DNA of 34,070 nucleotides from a virus: positions 1 through 34,070 of IMG/VR virus record IMGVR_UViG_3300028883_000026; one strand, given 5' to 3'. The position numbers were made by a program, and so were the translations under genes. The notes under the pieces were generated by a model, which saw only the letters and a program-made list of their open reading frames with translations, searched no databases and had not been told where the DNA came from. Positions 1 to 8,330 of the stretch are shown piece after piece. Position 1 is the stretch's first letter; each line of letters starts with the position of its first letter.

Positions 1-127
1 GTTCTGTGTTAAACGAGTAATCATCCTCATCGCCGTTTGTCATTCGAATGTCGCCATCACTTTCACGGCTTCGGACGAGATCGTTGGCGGCGAACCACAA
101 GTATGTTCCGTCAGAACAAATACCTTC
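1..127. repeat. Direct terminal repeat, left copy (circular closure)
   Basis: These 127 bases are identical to 33944-34070. The minus-strand reading frame that crosses the ends stays open when the copies are merged, so the contig is a closed circle of 33,943 bp. The length of 127 matches a common maximum assembly k-mer, which makes an assembly overlap more likely than a biological terminal repeat. Confidence 0.95.
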
Positions 128-883
128 GGCGGTGGTAAATGAATTCAGCTCGTGGCTCACCGTATCTGTTGATGTATCTACGGTAGAAATCATTCCATTA
201 ATAGATGCCACCCAAGTCGTCAAGGAACTGTCGGTGTAAATCCGACGAGGGCCTCTGTTCGCTCCTGTTCCATCATCAAGTCTAATTGTGCTTGTATGTG
301 TATTCGCTCCAGCATCAAACTTAGCAACAGATAGGTTGTTGAAATTTGTTACAAGAACGTTTCCCGCTTTATCATCATGAACGAAGAATGCTACACTTAG
401 CTGTTTACGAACTGGAATGATAACAGAATCCCATTCCCCAGTTGATAGGTCATAAGAGAACAGGCTGTGTTCATCATCAATCAAAGTGCTACCTACCATC
501 CAAAGCTTCCCATCGTAATGATGGATGTTACTTTGCATTGTGTCTGGTGCAGAGATTGTTTCAATGTCGCCATTTGTTTTAACTTCGTAAATCGAAGCAA
601 ATGTGCTACCGGCAGATACGTATGCCGTTCCGTTAGCTATTTCAAGGTAATAACCCGCTCCTGGCAAGGAGAAGGTTTCGAATACTGTTAAGCCACGATT
701 TGGTTCTTCAATAACAAACGAATCAATTTCATCAAGGTACTGTTCCAAATCGTAGACGTCATACACACGAAGATTGCCTCCTGCTACCGCCCACACAAAT
801 CGGCCAGAGTAATCAATGTCAGTCACACCAGCAAAGGAGTCGGTGTACAGACGTTCAAATTTCCACCAGCCAGTAGCACTCAC
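1..883 (-). CDS. Beta-propeller tail-tip-associated protein, 5' part (continues at 33943-33726)
   Basis: After circular closure this is one gene of 366 codons: 883 down to 1, then 33943 down to 33726. It starts with GTG at 883, sharing four bases (GTGA) with the stop of the upstream tip gene. I translated the whole span and found no internal stop. The protein shows about seven repeats of a strand-rich unit, each with a Trp/Tyr-Val-Ala-Gly-like core and a following V/I-x-D/E, such as WAVAGGNLRVYDV and LWMVGSTLI. This fits a YVTN/Kelch-like beta-propeller. No signal peptide or membrane segment is seen. It lies between the two halves of a tail-tip protein, so a virion role at the tip, perhaps carbohydrate or receptor binding, is inferred. 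The exact family is not recognised. Confidence 0.8.
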   Translation of the reverse strand, partial: MSATGWWKFERLYTDSFAGVTDIDYSGRFVWAVAGGNLRVYDVYDLEQYLDEIDSFVIEEPNRGLTVFETFSLPGAGYYLEIANGTAYVSAGSTFASIYEVKTNGDIETISAPDTMQSNIHHYDGKLWMVGSTLIDDEHSLFSYDLSTGEWDSVIIPVRKQLSVAFFVHDDKAGNVLVTNFNNLSVAKFDAGANTHTSTIRLDDGTGANRGPRRIYTDSSLTTWVASINGMISTVDTSTDTVSHELNSFTTAEGICSDGTYLWFAANDLVRSRESDGDIRMTNGDEDDYSFNTE

Positions 884-1470
884 AGCGGTTCTCCGTATAC
901 AACTTCAAAACGATAATTTGGTACAACGCCACCCTGACCGAGATACTCATCCTCGATAACCATGTATGCTAAGCCACGGAATGCAGATACGTCAGCACCT
1001 AAATGAGATTGCAGCACAGGATCGCGTCCTTGCGTTGAGGACCCCAAGTACAGGGTTCCTGGAAGTGCGTTTCCACCCTCTGCTACAACTAACTTTTCAT
1101 TGTCCCAAACTTGACGAATACCAAGGATCGGACCTTCACAAATACTTATCTGTCTTGTGATTGTTGCGTATTGTGTTTGAACTTCTGTGCTTCCACCAGA
1201 GATACCTTTACCTCCTCCAGAGGTTTGTGTGTGCCAAGTCTTTTCAGTCGACCACACAGTATTGCCAGGAATAACATCAGTTCCGTAAATGCGAGCTATT
1301 GGCGTACCAAACTGTGATGTGGCAACGAACGTCTCGCCCATACGTCCTGTGTTGATCGTTTGATCCTCTGCCATCAAAGCCGAACCAATCATCCAACCAA
1401 TTTGTGCTCCGGTTGAACCCCAGAGTGCGTATCCACCCATCGCTGCCGCTGCGGGAATAACTAACTGCAT
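880..1470 (-). CDS. Tail-tip protein, N-terminal part (GTA Orfg15 / J-like)
   Basis: This 196-aa protein has the features of the N-terminal region of large tail-tip proteins. It has a Gly/Ala-rich hydrophobic start (about residues 5-35), then a segment with GTPIARIYG and GNTVWSTEKTW, a SGGGKG turn near residue 86, ICEGPILGIRQVW, a YLGSSTQGRDP stretch and FRGLAYMVIEDEYLG. In gene transfer agent Orfg15 and related phage tip proteins this region is fused to a long C-terminal part. Here it stops at 880, and the C-terminal part is the separate gene at 31370-33724. The start ATG overlaps the stop of the peptidase gene by one base (TAATG), with AGGAG upstream. It is likely a hub protein at the end of the tail tube. 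Confidence 0.75.
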   Translation of the reverse strand: MQLVIPAAAAMGGYALWGSTGAQIGWMIGSALMAEDQTINTGRMGETFVATSQFGTPIARIYGTDVIPGNTVWSTEKTWHTQTSGGGKGISGGSTEVQTQYATITRQISICEGPILGIRQVWDNEKLVVAEGGNALPGTLYLGSSTQGRDPVLQSHLGADVSAFRGLAYMVIEDEYLGQGGVVPNYRFEVVYGEPL

Positions 1471-1934
1471 TATTCGACTCCTGGTAGTCTGTATGCTCCA
1501 CGAAAGTTTCTTTCCAAACTTCCGCCAAGATTTCCAATGACAACTTTGTTAGTTGCCTTTCCCTTTACTGCATGAATAATTGTCCATGCGTCACTATCTT
1601 CGTCACGCCCTATAACAATTCCCATGTGGCTTTCTGTTTTTGCGTACTTAAACACAACAATGTCGCCAATGTCCATGTCGTGGTAATTTACTTTTACACA
1701 ACCAAACATTTCCATTGCTTTAATCAAAGCACTCTCGTTGTTGTGGTAATGCCACTCAGGTGAGTACTTCGCAATTTTAATGCGGTCTTTGCGATCAACT
1801 AAACCAAGTTCAGATGCAACACCAAACCCCAACATAGCACAATCAACACCAACGCCCTTAACACATTGCTGGTCGTGGAAAGGGGTGTCTTTCCAACTCA
1901 GTGCTTCATCGACAACATCTTGTCTTGTAATCAT
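1470..1934 (-). CDS. NlpC/P60-type cell wall peptidase of the tail tip
   Basis: This 154-aa protein has the layout of NlpC/P60 cysteine peptidases seen in GTA Orfg14 and lambda gpK C-terminal domains. Cys32 lies in GVDCAML, His103 in ESHMGIVI and His121 in TIIHAV, a plausible Cys-His-His catalytic set. A GDIVVFK strand precedes His103. The family cuts peptide bonds in peptidoglycan stem peptides, which for a tail protein means local wall opening during DNA entry. The start overlaps the upstream stop (ATGA). It is the only wall-degrading enzyme I recognise in the genome, so it may also have to serve in lysis, though that is inference. Confidence 0.85.
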   Translation of the reverse strand: MITRQDVVDEALSWKDTPFHDQQCVKGVGVDCAMLGFGVASELGLVDRKDRIKIAKYSPEWHYHNNESALIKAMEMFGCVKVNYHDMDIGDIVVFKYAKTESHMGIVIGRDEDSDAWTIIHAVKGKATNKVVIGNLGGSLERNFRGAYRLPGVE

Positions 1935-2791
1935 CGACGTGTTACTCCAGGGTTCAGATCCTTAAATCCAAGGAAGTTGATTGTGTTGCTAAACTTATCG
2001 CGGCATTGCTCAAATGTCTTATCACAACCCGCTACCACATTGAAGGTATCGCCGGCCTGTATCGGAAGCAATGTAGGTAGTGCTAAGTCAATTATTTCAG
2101 AACCGCCAACAGTATGCTTCTTGACTGGAGAAGACATTCCTGTGTTGTTTCCTGAAGTCCACGTCAGCGTTCCATTCGTGAAGTAGTCGTCTGCCTCGCC
2201 GGTCAGAACAATAGTGAACTGAATCCGTTGTGCATCTACTACGCTCACTTCTCCGCTTACAGTGAAACTTGCCTTGCTTAAAGTACATGCTCCTGGCTTA
2301 TGTGGATCGTCGCCATACTGATCACCAAACACATGAATACAAGATGCTGTGTGAAGCGATCCGACGTTTCTCGCTAAGTCACGTTCAAAGCCATGTGTCT
2401 CGTGCTTCATCGTGTGCTCGGTCCATTTAGAAACAGCAAGTGTTCCTTTGTCATGAACATAATGTCCAGCCGCAAGATCGTCCCAAGCGACTCGATAGAT
2501 TTCGTATTCTGCTCCATCAAACACGCCTAGACGGACTAACTCTTCGTCAACTAACCCATCATCTACGTAAGCCATCTGGAACGTACTAGAAGACACCTCA
2601 GCACTGTTAGAGTAGTACGTCTCGAGGTGACGCAATCCTGGTGCTGGGTAATAAGTGGTTCCGTCGTACGTCAATTCCTTGTCGTGATTCGTAAAACCGT
2701 AAATGACCCCATTTTTACCCGTGATTTTGAGCAAAAAAGCGCGTTTTCCGGTAGCTAATGCTGCTTTTAGGGTTGGATCAATTGTCTTCAT
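1931..2791 (-). CDS. Tail hub protein, DUF2163 with phage BR0599-type C-terminus (GTA Orfg13-like)
   Basis: This 286-aa protein opens with a DUF2163-like domain (roughly residues 8-160): a GKRAFLLKITGKNG strand, then FTNHDKELTYDGTTYYPAPG and a later DLARNVGSLHTASC. The C-terminus carries the signature of the phage BR0599 domain, GCDKTFEQCRDKF followed by N-x-I-N-F-L-G-F. The Cys pair in that motif is intact. In gene transfer agents the homologous protein forms the hub between the distal tail ring and the tip. The gene sits between the DUF2460 gene and the NlpC/P60 gene, the same order as in GTA clusters. Its start overlaps the upstream stop by one base (TAATG). Confidence 0.85.
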   Translation of the reverse strand: MKTIDPTLKAALATGKRAFLLKITGKNGVIYGFTNHDKELTYDGTTYYPAPGLRHLETYYSNSAEVSSSTFQMAYVDDGLVDEELVRLGVFDGAEYEIYRVAWDDLAAGHYVHDKGTLAVSKWTEHTMKHETHGFERDLARNVGSLHTASCIHVFGDQYGDDPHKPGACTLSKASFTVSGEVSVVDAQRIQFTIVLTGEADDYFTNGTLTWTSGNNTGMSSPVKKHTVGGSEIIDLALPTLLPIQAGDTFNVVAGCDKTFEQCRDKFSNTINFLGFKDLNPGVTRR

Positions 2792-3417
2792 TAGTATTCA
2801 AAAACCTCTTTCAGAACGATGTCCGCAGTTCGAGCTGCATGTGGACCAACGTCTGTGTAGCCTTGATCTGTTAAAGTGACAGAACTCCATGACCATTTAC
2901 TTGCCAGACGGACAGCGATCCAGTAAGGACCTGATACCCTGATAGTATCTGTGCTAATGGAACCGGAAATAGTGAGGATTGGCTCCCCGTCAATGACACT
3001 GAATGTGCCACTGGCGGGGCTACCGTTCCTTGTTATCGTGAGGTTCGACATGTCTGGGTGGAAAATGGGATGCACCCCTGCAACTTTGTTGCCTGATGTA
3101 TCATACTCAGGAAGGTACAACTTCCACCCTGTTCCTGAGTAGTGTGCCAATGGCACTTCGTCCAGTTCTGGTTCCAACGGATCCTTGAACTTAAACGAGT
3201 TAACTGTGTAATGTCTTTGGCGGATGAAAGATCCTGCGGCACGAATCACATCTGCAGATTGTCCTACTGAAGAAATCGTCCAAACGAATCCGCCCCAACC
3301 AACTGGTGTGCTTCTATTCTCAACTGTTCCGTTGCTTGTTACTTCAACAGGAATGTCCTCTTCACGAGTTACGCCCTTACAAGCAAGTTGTGGAAACACA
3401 ACATCTTCAAAAGCCAT
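2791..3417 (-). CDS. Distal tail protein, DUF2460-like (GTA Orfg12-like)
   Basis: This 208-aa protein begins MAFEDVVFPQLACKGVTRE and later contains a FIRQRHYTVNSFKFKDPLE segment; both resemble the DUF2460 family of distal tail proteins. Family members form a ring that caps the tail tube and binds the hub protein. The middle part (about residues 85-170) looks like an added beta-sandwich with a Gly/Ser-rich, strand-rich composition, perhaps an Ig-like insertion. The gene follows the tape measure directly and overlaps it by one base (TAATG), which is the expected position for a distal tail protein. Confidence 0.7.
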   Translation of the reverse strand: MAFEDVVFPQLACKGVTREEDIPVEVTSNGTVENRSTPVGWGGFVWTISSVGQSADVIRAAGSFIRQRHYTVNSFKFKDPLEPELDEVPLAHYSGTGWKLYLPEYDTSGNKVAGVHPIFHPDMSNLTITRNGSPASGTFSVIDGEPILTISGSISTDTIRVSGPYWIAVRLASKWSWSSVTLTDQGYTDVGPHAARTADIVLKEVFEY

Positions 3418-5936
3418 TAGAAGCCTCCCTTATTCAATTTTTTACCTACGCCTGCAAGTGTTTCGTAAATCATTCGTCCGTTGTCCTCGAAGAATTCTTC
3501 AACCCCTCTTGAGTCCATTGTGTTAATAACAGGAGCAAAGTGTATTGTTTGTCCTCCGCCCATTGCTTCAGCAAATGCTGGCTTTGATGGGTAGACGTAT
3601 TGTGGTACTTGTGGAACAATTACCTCACCTGCGTGAACTTGATACGCTTCGCCTGGAACCATTGGGCCGCCTGACGCACGTCCGATTAATCCAGAAATGA
3701 ATGAACCGGCTTGTCCTACAATACCACCGATGCTTCCTGTCTTGCCGTAGTTGCCAAACATCATTTGTGCGAATTGTGATGCCAACATGTCAGCAACCAT
3801 TCGGTCAATTGTTCTCTTAAATGAATCAGCTAAGTTGGAGAACTCGCCCTGCATGAAATCAAAGAAGAAGTCGGACATTGACTGTTGCATTGAACGGGCG
3901 GCTTGAAGGAAAAACTCGTTCATCGCATCAGCGGTTTCTTCCGTTTTTTCTTCCATCGCATCCATCGCATCAAAGTATGCGCGGGAGTACGTGTCGAAGT
4001 TGATAATACCATCTTCGAATAATTGGTCTAGTCGGTCAAGTTCGGCTGCCAGCTTCTCTTGGTCTGTTCTTGTGACAGCATACAGTCCACCACTAACTTC
4101 TTCCTTGAGAGCTTCTTGTGCTCGCTTAAACGTTTCAGCACCAATAGCGCCTTGCTGGAACATTTCATTTAACTTGAATAATTCTTCGGTGTATTTTTCA
4201 GTAGGCGTGAGTAAGCTAATACGTAAGTTCTCGCCTTCTTTGTTCAACTCCTCGAGTGCTTCTTTGAGTTTATCTGCCTCTTCAGTTGACTTACCGAAGG
4301 TTTCTGGTAACTGTGCTACTCCACCCTGTCCACGTTCACCAGGCTTGAACATGTTCTCGAGTTTTGTGTCCATGTCCTCAGCAGCTTTTTCCGCCTCAAG
4401 ACGGGCAGCGTTAGCTACCTTAGCTATGCGAACCTTTTCATCAAGTAGTGTTTTGTACTCTTCGCGAGCTTCACGCATCTGACGAGTTAATGATTGTTTT
4501 GCCCTTCTATTCCCTTGTCTATCAGCGTTTTCGACTCGTTGTTTCAAATCAAGATACTTGTTCGCAGCCCGGACAACTTTCTCGTCGAGTGAACGGTCAA
4601 TGATACCAAAGAACTTCGCAAGCTCAATTGTGCCCTTCGCAATTGCGAAGCCAAGCTTCAAAGCATCCTTTGCGAACGACGCCATCTCCCGAGCAAATGA
4701 TGTGATCTTTCCTCGGTTTTGGATCAGTGTCTGGATGAACGCGCGAACCTCAGGAAGCAAATCGAGCATCGCAGCCGTCAATTGAACTTTAATTATTTGT
4801 GCGAGGGTTGAGAATTCATCACCTGCTTGTTCTGCCTGTCGGATGACATCATCGGACAACACAATTCCCAGGTCACGAGCACGGAGGCGAAGTTCATCGA
4901 TTACTTCTAGCCCCTGACCGAGCGCAAGTGCCAACTTTGGACCTGCATCATCACCAAACAGTTGTGCTGCTAATGCTGAACGTTGTGCTTGGTCTTCAAT
5001 CTGACTCAGCAAATCAATGACAGCGTCGAGCGGTTTTTCCGTTCCTTGAAGGTCGCCATTCATCACACGGGCAGAAAGTCCGAGTTCTTGTAGAGCTGTT
5101 TTTGCAGGACCGCCGCCCGACTTTCTGAACTCACCCAGACGGCGCGTGAATCTACGAAGTCCTTCGTCCGTCATTTGTGCGGAAACACCGAACTTATCGA
5201 ACGCAAAGCGGAGTTCCTGGAGCGTTTCCGTACCTACTCCAGCAACATCCGCTGCTTTGCCTATTGCATCAGCAAAATCAATTGCCTGTTTTGTAGCACC
5301 AATAGCCGAAGCCGCTGCGCCTACGATCGCACCACCGATTAATGAAATCCCACCAATGATACCGCCGAGAAAACCGGCACCCTTCTTGAAAAGACCCACT
5401 ACCTTTGCAAACTTGGAAACTTTCTTCTCGGATTTTTCCGCCTTATCACCAACGTCTTCAATAGCATCACCGGCATCGCGATAGCCTTGTGATAACGAAC
5501 CTGTCATGAAGAACTGCATCTGATCTGTCAGAGCATCTATTGCTTGGGTCGTTTGATACGCATGATGTTCTACCTTTTCGAGCCCTTTGGTGATGTCAAT
5601 CAATGCGCCGAGAACATCTTTGCTCAACGCATCAGAAATAGACTTACCAACTTCCTCGAAAGAGCGCTTCAGAGTTCTTGTAGAACTACCAATAGCACCA
5701 GTGATGGAAGAAATTACCTTTGAAGCAGCGGCACCTGCTATAGCAGCAGTTCCAACGCCAATGCCGCCTGAGCCCCCACCACCGATGCCTCCACCCGAAG
5801 TAGAAACATTGAGTTGTGTCTTGGAAACAGCTTTGATTTCTTTCTTTGTCTTTGCTAACTCATCACGAAACTTCTTCAGCTCACGCGAAGCTTTGTCAAC
5901 GACTTTTAATTCAACTTTTAGATCAAGATCCGCCAT
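3417..5936 (-). CDS. Tape measure protein
   Basis: At 839 aa this is the longest protein. The N-terminus is a Lys/Glu-rich coiled coil (1-45) followed by a Gly-rich linker. A strongly hydrophobic Gly/Ala stretch lies near residues 190-225, and further charged coiled coils span about 450-680. The C-terminus has the GRASGGPMVPGEAYQVHAGE pattern typical of lambda-type tape measure proteins. The protein sets tail length and leaves with the DNA; at about 0.15 nm per residue a tail near 125 nm is expected. It starts at ATG 5936, inside the end of the frameshifted chaperone frame, and lies just upstream of the distal tail gene. Confidence 0.93.
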   Translation of the reverse strand: MADLDLKVELKVVDKASRELKKFRDELAKTKKEIKAVSKTQLNVSTSGGGIGGGGSGGIGVGTAAIAGAAASKVISSITGAIGSSTRTLKRSFEEVGKSISDALSKDVLGALIDITKGLEKVEHHAYQTTQAIDALTDQMQFFMTGSLSQGYRDAGDAIEDVGDKAEKSEKKVSKFAKVVGLFKKGAGFLGGIIGGISLIGGAIVGAAASAIGATKQAIDFADAIGKAADVAGVGTETLQELRFAFDKFGVSAQMTDEGLRRFTRRLGEFRKSGGGPAKTALQELGLSARVMNGDLQGTEKPLDAVIDLLSQIEDQAQRSALAAQLFGDDAGPKLALALGQGLEVIDELRLRARDLGIVLSDDVIRQAEQAGDEFSTLAQIIKVQLTAAMLDLLPEVRAFIQTLIQNRGKITSFAREMASFAKDALKLGFAIAKGTIELAKFFGIIDRSLDEKVVRAANKYLDLKQRVENADRQGNRRAKQSLTRQMREAREEYKTLLDEKVRIAKVANAARLEAEKAAEDMDTKLENMFKPGERGQGGVAQLPETFGKSTEEADKLKEALEELNKEGENLRISLLTPTEKYTEELFKLNEMFQQGAIGAETFKRAQEALKEEVSGGLYAVTRTDQEKLAAELDRLDQLFEDGIINFDTYSRAYFDAMDAMEEKTEETADAMNEFFLQAARSMQQSMSDFFFDFMQGEFSNLADSFKRTIDRMVADMLASQFAQMMFGNYGKTGSIGGIVGQAGSFISGLIGRASGGPMVPGEAYQVHAGEVIVPQVPQYVYPSKPAFAEAMGGGQTIHFAPVINTMDSRGVEEFFEDNGRMIYETLAGVGKKLNKGGF

Positions 5937-6602
5937 TTTCTTCCCTTACTGTTTCCTCGAGCCAATCATGCAAGCAGCGCTGACTTTTACGCAGTTTGAC
6001 TGCATCCTTGTGTTCTAAACCTTCATCCGAATGTTCATGTGCATGCGATTCGCTTATAGCTAACGCAAAGTAATGGATCTGCTCCATCGTCATGCCATTT
6101 GGATTATAATCTTCGCCGAGAATGTCTTGGAGTGAAAACCCATTGCGGATTAGGTAAACTATCAGTCTTCCGTAGGTGCTATCGTCGTCAGTCCTGGAAG
6201 AACTTCTTGTCCTTTTGCCAGAACGGCCTCCACTCTCTCGCCGAAAAAACTTCTGTTTACTCTTATGATCTCTAGTACGACTTCAATTACTGTGGCAAGG
6301 TCAAGTTGTTCAACATACTCAACATCAACCTTCATCATCATTGCGACGATTTCGAGAACTGCATCCCACGACTCTGTGAGAATGCCAATTAACGCTGGCG
6401 TAGGAATCGTGACCTGTCCTGTGGGGTCTACATGATTACCTAGAATTGGAACAAGGATACCAATCTTCTTGATCACAATTCCTGTTTGCTTCGCGTTAAA
6501 TGGGTAGATTTTGTACTCTGTTCCAAGTACATCAACGCTACCGGTTTCGCCGAACAGTATTTCAAGTTCTTTATCTGTTATTGTTTTCTTTTTTTGTGTC
6601 AT
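5923..6602 (-). CDS. Tail assembly chaperone GT fusion made by -1 frameshift
   Basis: The chaperone frame (6602 downward) meets a T TTT TTC heptamer at 6249-6243 in the correct codon phase. A -1 slip there opens a second frame that continues without a stop from 6243 to 5923, adding 106 residues to the first 120 (226 aa). The added part has a basic Ser/Arg/Gly linker, then YGRLIVYLIRNGFSLQDIL and MTMEQIHYFALAISE, which resembles the T domains of other siphophage chaperones. The frame overlaps the tape measure start by 14 bases. By analogy with lambda gpG/gpGT, the fusion binds the tape measure during tail tube assembly and is absent from the virion. Confidence 0.85.
6162..6602 (-). CDS. Tail assembly chaperone, short (G-type) product
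   Basis: This 146-aa product ends at the normal TGA (6162) when no slip occurs. It has a Lys-rich start, a YKIYPFNAKQTG strand and a helical middle section (EVVLEIIRVNRSFFG near 107-121), matching the size and position of G-type chaperones between tail tube and tape measure. AAAGGAC lies upstream of the ATG at 6602. It should be made in excess of the fusion. No enzyme motif is seen, and none is expected. Confidence 0.85.
   Translation of the reverse strand: MTQKKKTITDKELEILFGETGSVDVLGTEYKIYPFNAKQTGIVIKKIGILVPILGNHVDPTGQVTIPTPALIGILTESWDAVLEIVAMMMKVDVEYVEQLDLATVIEVVLEIIRVNRSFFGERVEAVLAKGQEVLPGLTTIAPTED
6243..6249 (-). promoter_or_regulatory. -1 ribosomal frameshift slippery heptamer T TTT TTC
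   Basis: The zero-frame codons TTT (6248-6246) and TTC (6245-6243) follow a T at 6249, the X XXY YYZ arrangement. Both tRNAs can re-pair one base back. The -1 frame is open from here to 5923. I see no strong stem-loop directly downstream, so efficiency cannot be judged. Confidence 0.8.
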
Positions 6603-6628
6603 TTGTCCTTTCTCTTATAGTATGGGTA

Positions 6629-6649
6629 TGAGGGGGCTTAGCCCCCTCA
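6629..6649 (-). terminator. Perfect hairpin after the tail tube gene
   Basis: A 9-bp perfect GC-rich stem (TGAGGGGGC / GCCCCCTCA) with a TAA loop lies 13 bases past the tail tube stop. No run of T follows on the transcribed strand. It may stabilise the abundant upstream mRNA or terminate only partly; transcription must continue into the chaperone and tape measure genes. Confidence 0.6.
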
Positions 6650-6661
6650 ACTTTGCGTTAT

Positions 6662-7411
6662 TTACGCAGCCTTCAGAATACGGAAGTACTTAGACTGACC
6701 CGTACCCTTTGTGCTATCAGCCAGTAGCTTACCAGTCAACTCAAGGTTGAAGGTTTCTTCTGTGATAGCCATCAGAGATGTGCTCTGGTTAACAGCAACG
6801 CGGTGAAGCTCGATAGTAACAGGCTCATCGCTGTTGTTGATGTTGTAGCCTTCGAACCAGATAGCGTACTCACGAACAGACTGAAGTGCGCCTTCGATCT
6901 TATCATAGTCAGCATACGTGTATGAAACTTGAAGGTCGGTTGCGCTTGTCAGCATGGTGACTGTGCCGTGGTCTGCGTCCAGCGTATAATCGGTATCTTC
7001 TACCAAAGCTGGAGAGCCGCCGCCATCTGTAACTGTTACAGAAGTCAGGCTAATCGGATGTGTCACCTGAACGATGTCACCCGCAGATACTGCGCCGTGG
7101 CTTTCCGCAGAAACAGTTGTGCCAGCTACTGAGGTGTTAGAACCGTAGTAAGCAAGTGCTAGCATGTCGGAGCTGAAATCGAAGGTTTCGAGAGCCATTT
7201 CGTAGTCAGTCTGGTTCAGCGAGTGAATGATGTTACCGGAAGTAACTTCACAGCGGCTGTACTGATCTTCGAAGTCTTGGTTGGTTGTAATTTCAAGGCG
7301 ACGAGCTTCAGCAATACGGAAGTGATTGCTCAAAGTTCCATCAGCAGCACGAAGCGCCATACGAACAGCGCCACGGCCCTTGAAAGATTCTAGTGATTTG
7401 CATGTAGACAT
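6662..7411 (-). CDS. Major tail (tube) protein
   Basis: This 249-aa protein has the size, composition and place of a siphophage tail tube protein. It follows the tail terminator gene and precedes the chaperone pair. It is strand-rich with an EITTNQDFEDQYSRCEVTSG segment near residue 40 and a C-terminal block (IELHRVAVNQSTSLMAITEE, then FNLELTGKLLADS) typical of tube subunits. A middle stretch (about 100-165) with VTVTDGGGSPALVEDTDYTL looks like an inserted Ig-like or Hyalin-type domain that would sit on the tube surface. GAGGAT lies upstream of the start, and a perfect hairpin follows the stop, as expected for a highly expressed gene. Confidence 0.8.
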   Translation of the reverse strand: MSTCKSLESFKGRGAVRMALRAADGTLSNHFRIAEARRLEITTNQDFEDQYSRCEVTSGNIIHSLNQTDYEMALETFDFSSDMLALAYYGSNTSVAGTTVSAESHGAVSAGDIVQVTHPISLTSVTVTDGGGSPALVEDTDYTLDADHGTVTMLTSATDLQVSYTYADYDKIEGALQSVREYAIWFEGYNINNSDEPVTIELHRVAVNQSTSLMAITEETFNLELTGKLLADSTKGTGQSKYFRILKAA

Positions 7412-7455
7412 TAGTTAATCCTCACAATTAATTGTTTTGTATCCCAATCGGGAAG

Positions 7456-7462
7456 TATTTAT
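7456..7462 (-). promoter_or_regulatory. ATAAATA gap motif
   Basis: ATAAATA on the transcribed strand, including the TAA stop of the gene ending at 7459. The 12 bases of the extended form (ATAAATACTTCC) are repeated exactly at 19479-19468. It is one of eight copies, all in gaps between genes. Function unknown. Confidence 0.4.
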
Positions 7463-7884
7463 GCCGTTCCTTTTACAGAATAACGTTGAACGTACACGAG
7501 TCTATCGTCCATTTCTTCAAGCGTTTCCGCCTCAAATTTGAAGTGCACGCATCCTTTTACAGCGGTTAGCGGCGATGATGTCATTGCATCCCTTATGTCA
7601 TCAAGAACCGGGTATTGTGCTGCTTTTAAATCTGATTCTGTGTTATACGCAAGGAGAACCTTGACTATTATTTCGTATGAAGCGTCAATTCCACCTGGAA
7701 TTCCGTTTGGATCGGGAGATGCATTTGACATCCCACCGTAAATTACCCAAGCACAGGGCAGGGGCGCCCTACGCATAGTTGGATCTGTGTGGTGCATTGC
7801 GGCAAGACCAGCACGAGAGTCGATTGTCGTAGCCGACTTTGTTTTTGTGATGGCATCATCCATCAAATCTGCTAATGCTGTCAT
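7459..7884 (-). CDS. Probable tail terminator protein
   Basis: This 141-aa protein lies between the gpG-like tail completion gene and the tail tube gene, the usual place of the tail terminator that caps the tube and meets the head. It shows a helix (MTALADLMDDAITKTKSA), then a strand-rich body with YEIIVKVLLAYN and a final VHFKFEAETLEEMDDRLVYV strand pair, consistent with the gpU/gp17-like alpha-beta fold. I recognise it by size, order and pattern, not by a strict motif. The start overlaps the upstream stop (ATGA). Confidence 0.6.
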   Translation of the reverse strand: MTALADLMDDAITKTKSATTIDSRAGLAAMHHTDPTMRRAPLPCAWVIYGGMSNASPDPNGIPGGIDASYEIIVKVLLAYNTESDLKAAQYPVLDDIRDAMTSSPLTAVKGCVHFKFEAETLEEMDDRLVYVQRYSVKGTA

Positions 7885-8330
7885 TTGAATGCCTTCTTCA
7901 GTTGTTTAACTAGGTGCTTTTTAACCACCTTTTTAACACGAGGGGTGTTCATGTTAACTATTTGGCGGGCTGGCATGCGCTGACGACCTTTTTGGAGGTA
8001 TTCTGCATACTCAACTGTGCTTCCAAGCTCAAGAACATTTCCTCGAACATTGTAATTGATGCTACGCCACAACTTCCCTGAGTCGTACAGCAGTCCTCGC
8101 CCTGCTGTACCACGTCTAATCCTTGACTCTAACGTAGCAAAACTCCATGGAGCCCAACGAACGCCTGCTGGATCTGTCTTACTGACAGCAATCCTGCGTC
8201 TAGCATCCGTCTGTAGTTCTTTACCTATGTCTTTCAATGAAAGGTTAATTGTGCGATCGATCTTCTGAGATAGTTTGTTTATCTCAGAGAATGCATTGCC
8301 ACTAACCTTTAATGAAACTTCTAGGCTCAC
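7881..8330 (-). CDS. Tail completion / virion morphogenesis protein, Mu gpG-like
   Basis: This 149-aa basic protein matches the phage virion morphogenesis family (Mu gpG, P2 gpS type). It has an early GKELQTDARRRIA helix, then RWAPWSFATLESR, LLYDSGKLWRSINYNV, a VEYAEYLQKGRQRMPARQIV block and a Lys-rich C-terminus. In HK97-like systems proteins at this position join tail and head. The start is GTG at 8330, which shares GTGA with the stop of the upstream gene, so the two are probably translationally coupled. Confidence 0.8.
   Translation of the reverse strand: MSLEVSLKVSGNAFSEINKLSQKIDRTINLSLKDIGKELQTDARRRIAVSKTDPAGVRWAPWSFATLESRIRRGTAGRGLLYDSGKLWRSINYNVRGNVLELGSTVEYAEYLQKGRQRMPARQIVNMNTPRVKKVVKKHLVKQLKKAFK

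Noticed and set aside
3991-4482. Long plus-strand frame of 163 codons inside the tape measure gene
   Set aside because: It is a Ser/Ala-rich shadow of the tape measure codons, without a ribosome site, and runs antisense to a certain gene.
5923-6160. Independent gene between chaperone and tape measure
   Set aside because: The frame has no good start of its own and is in the -1 frame relative to a slippery heptamer, so a frameshift extension explains it.
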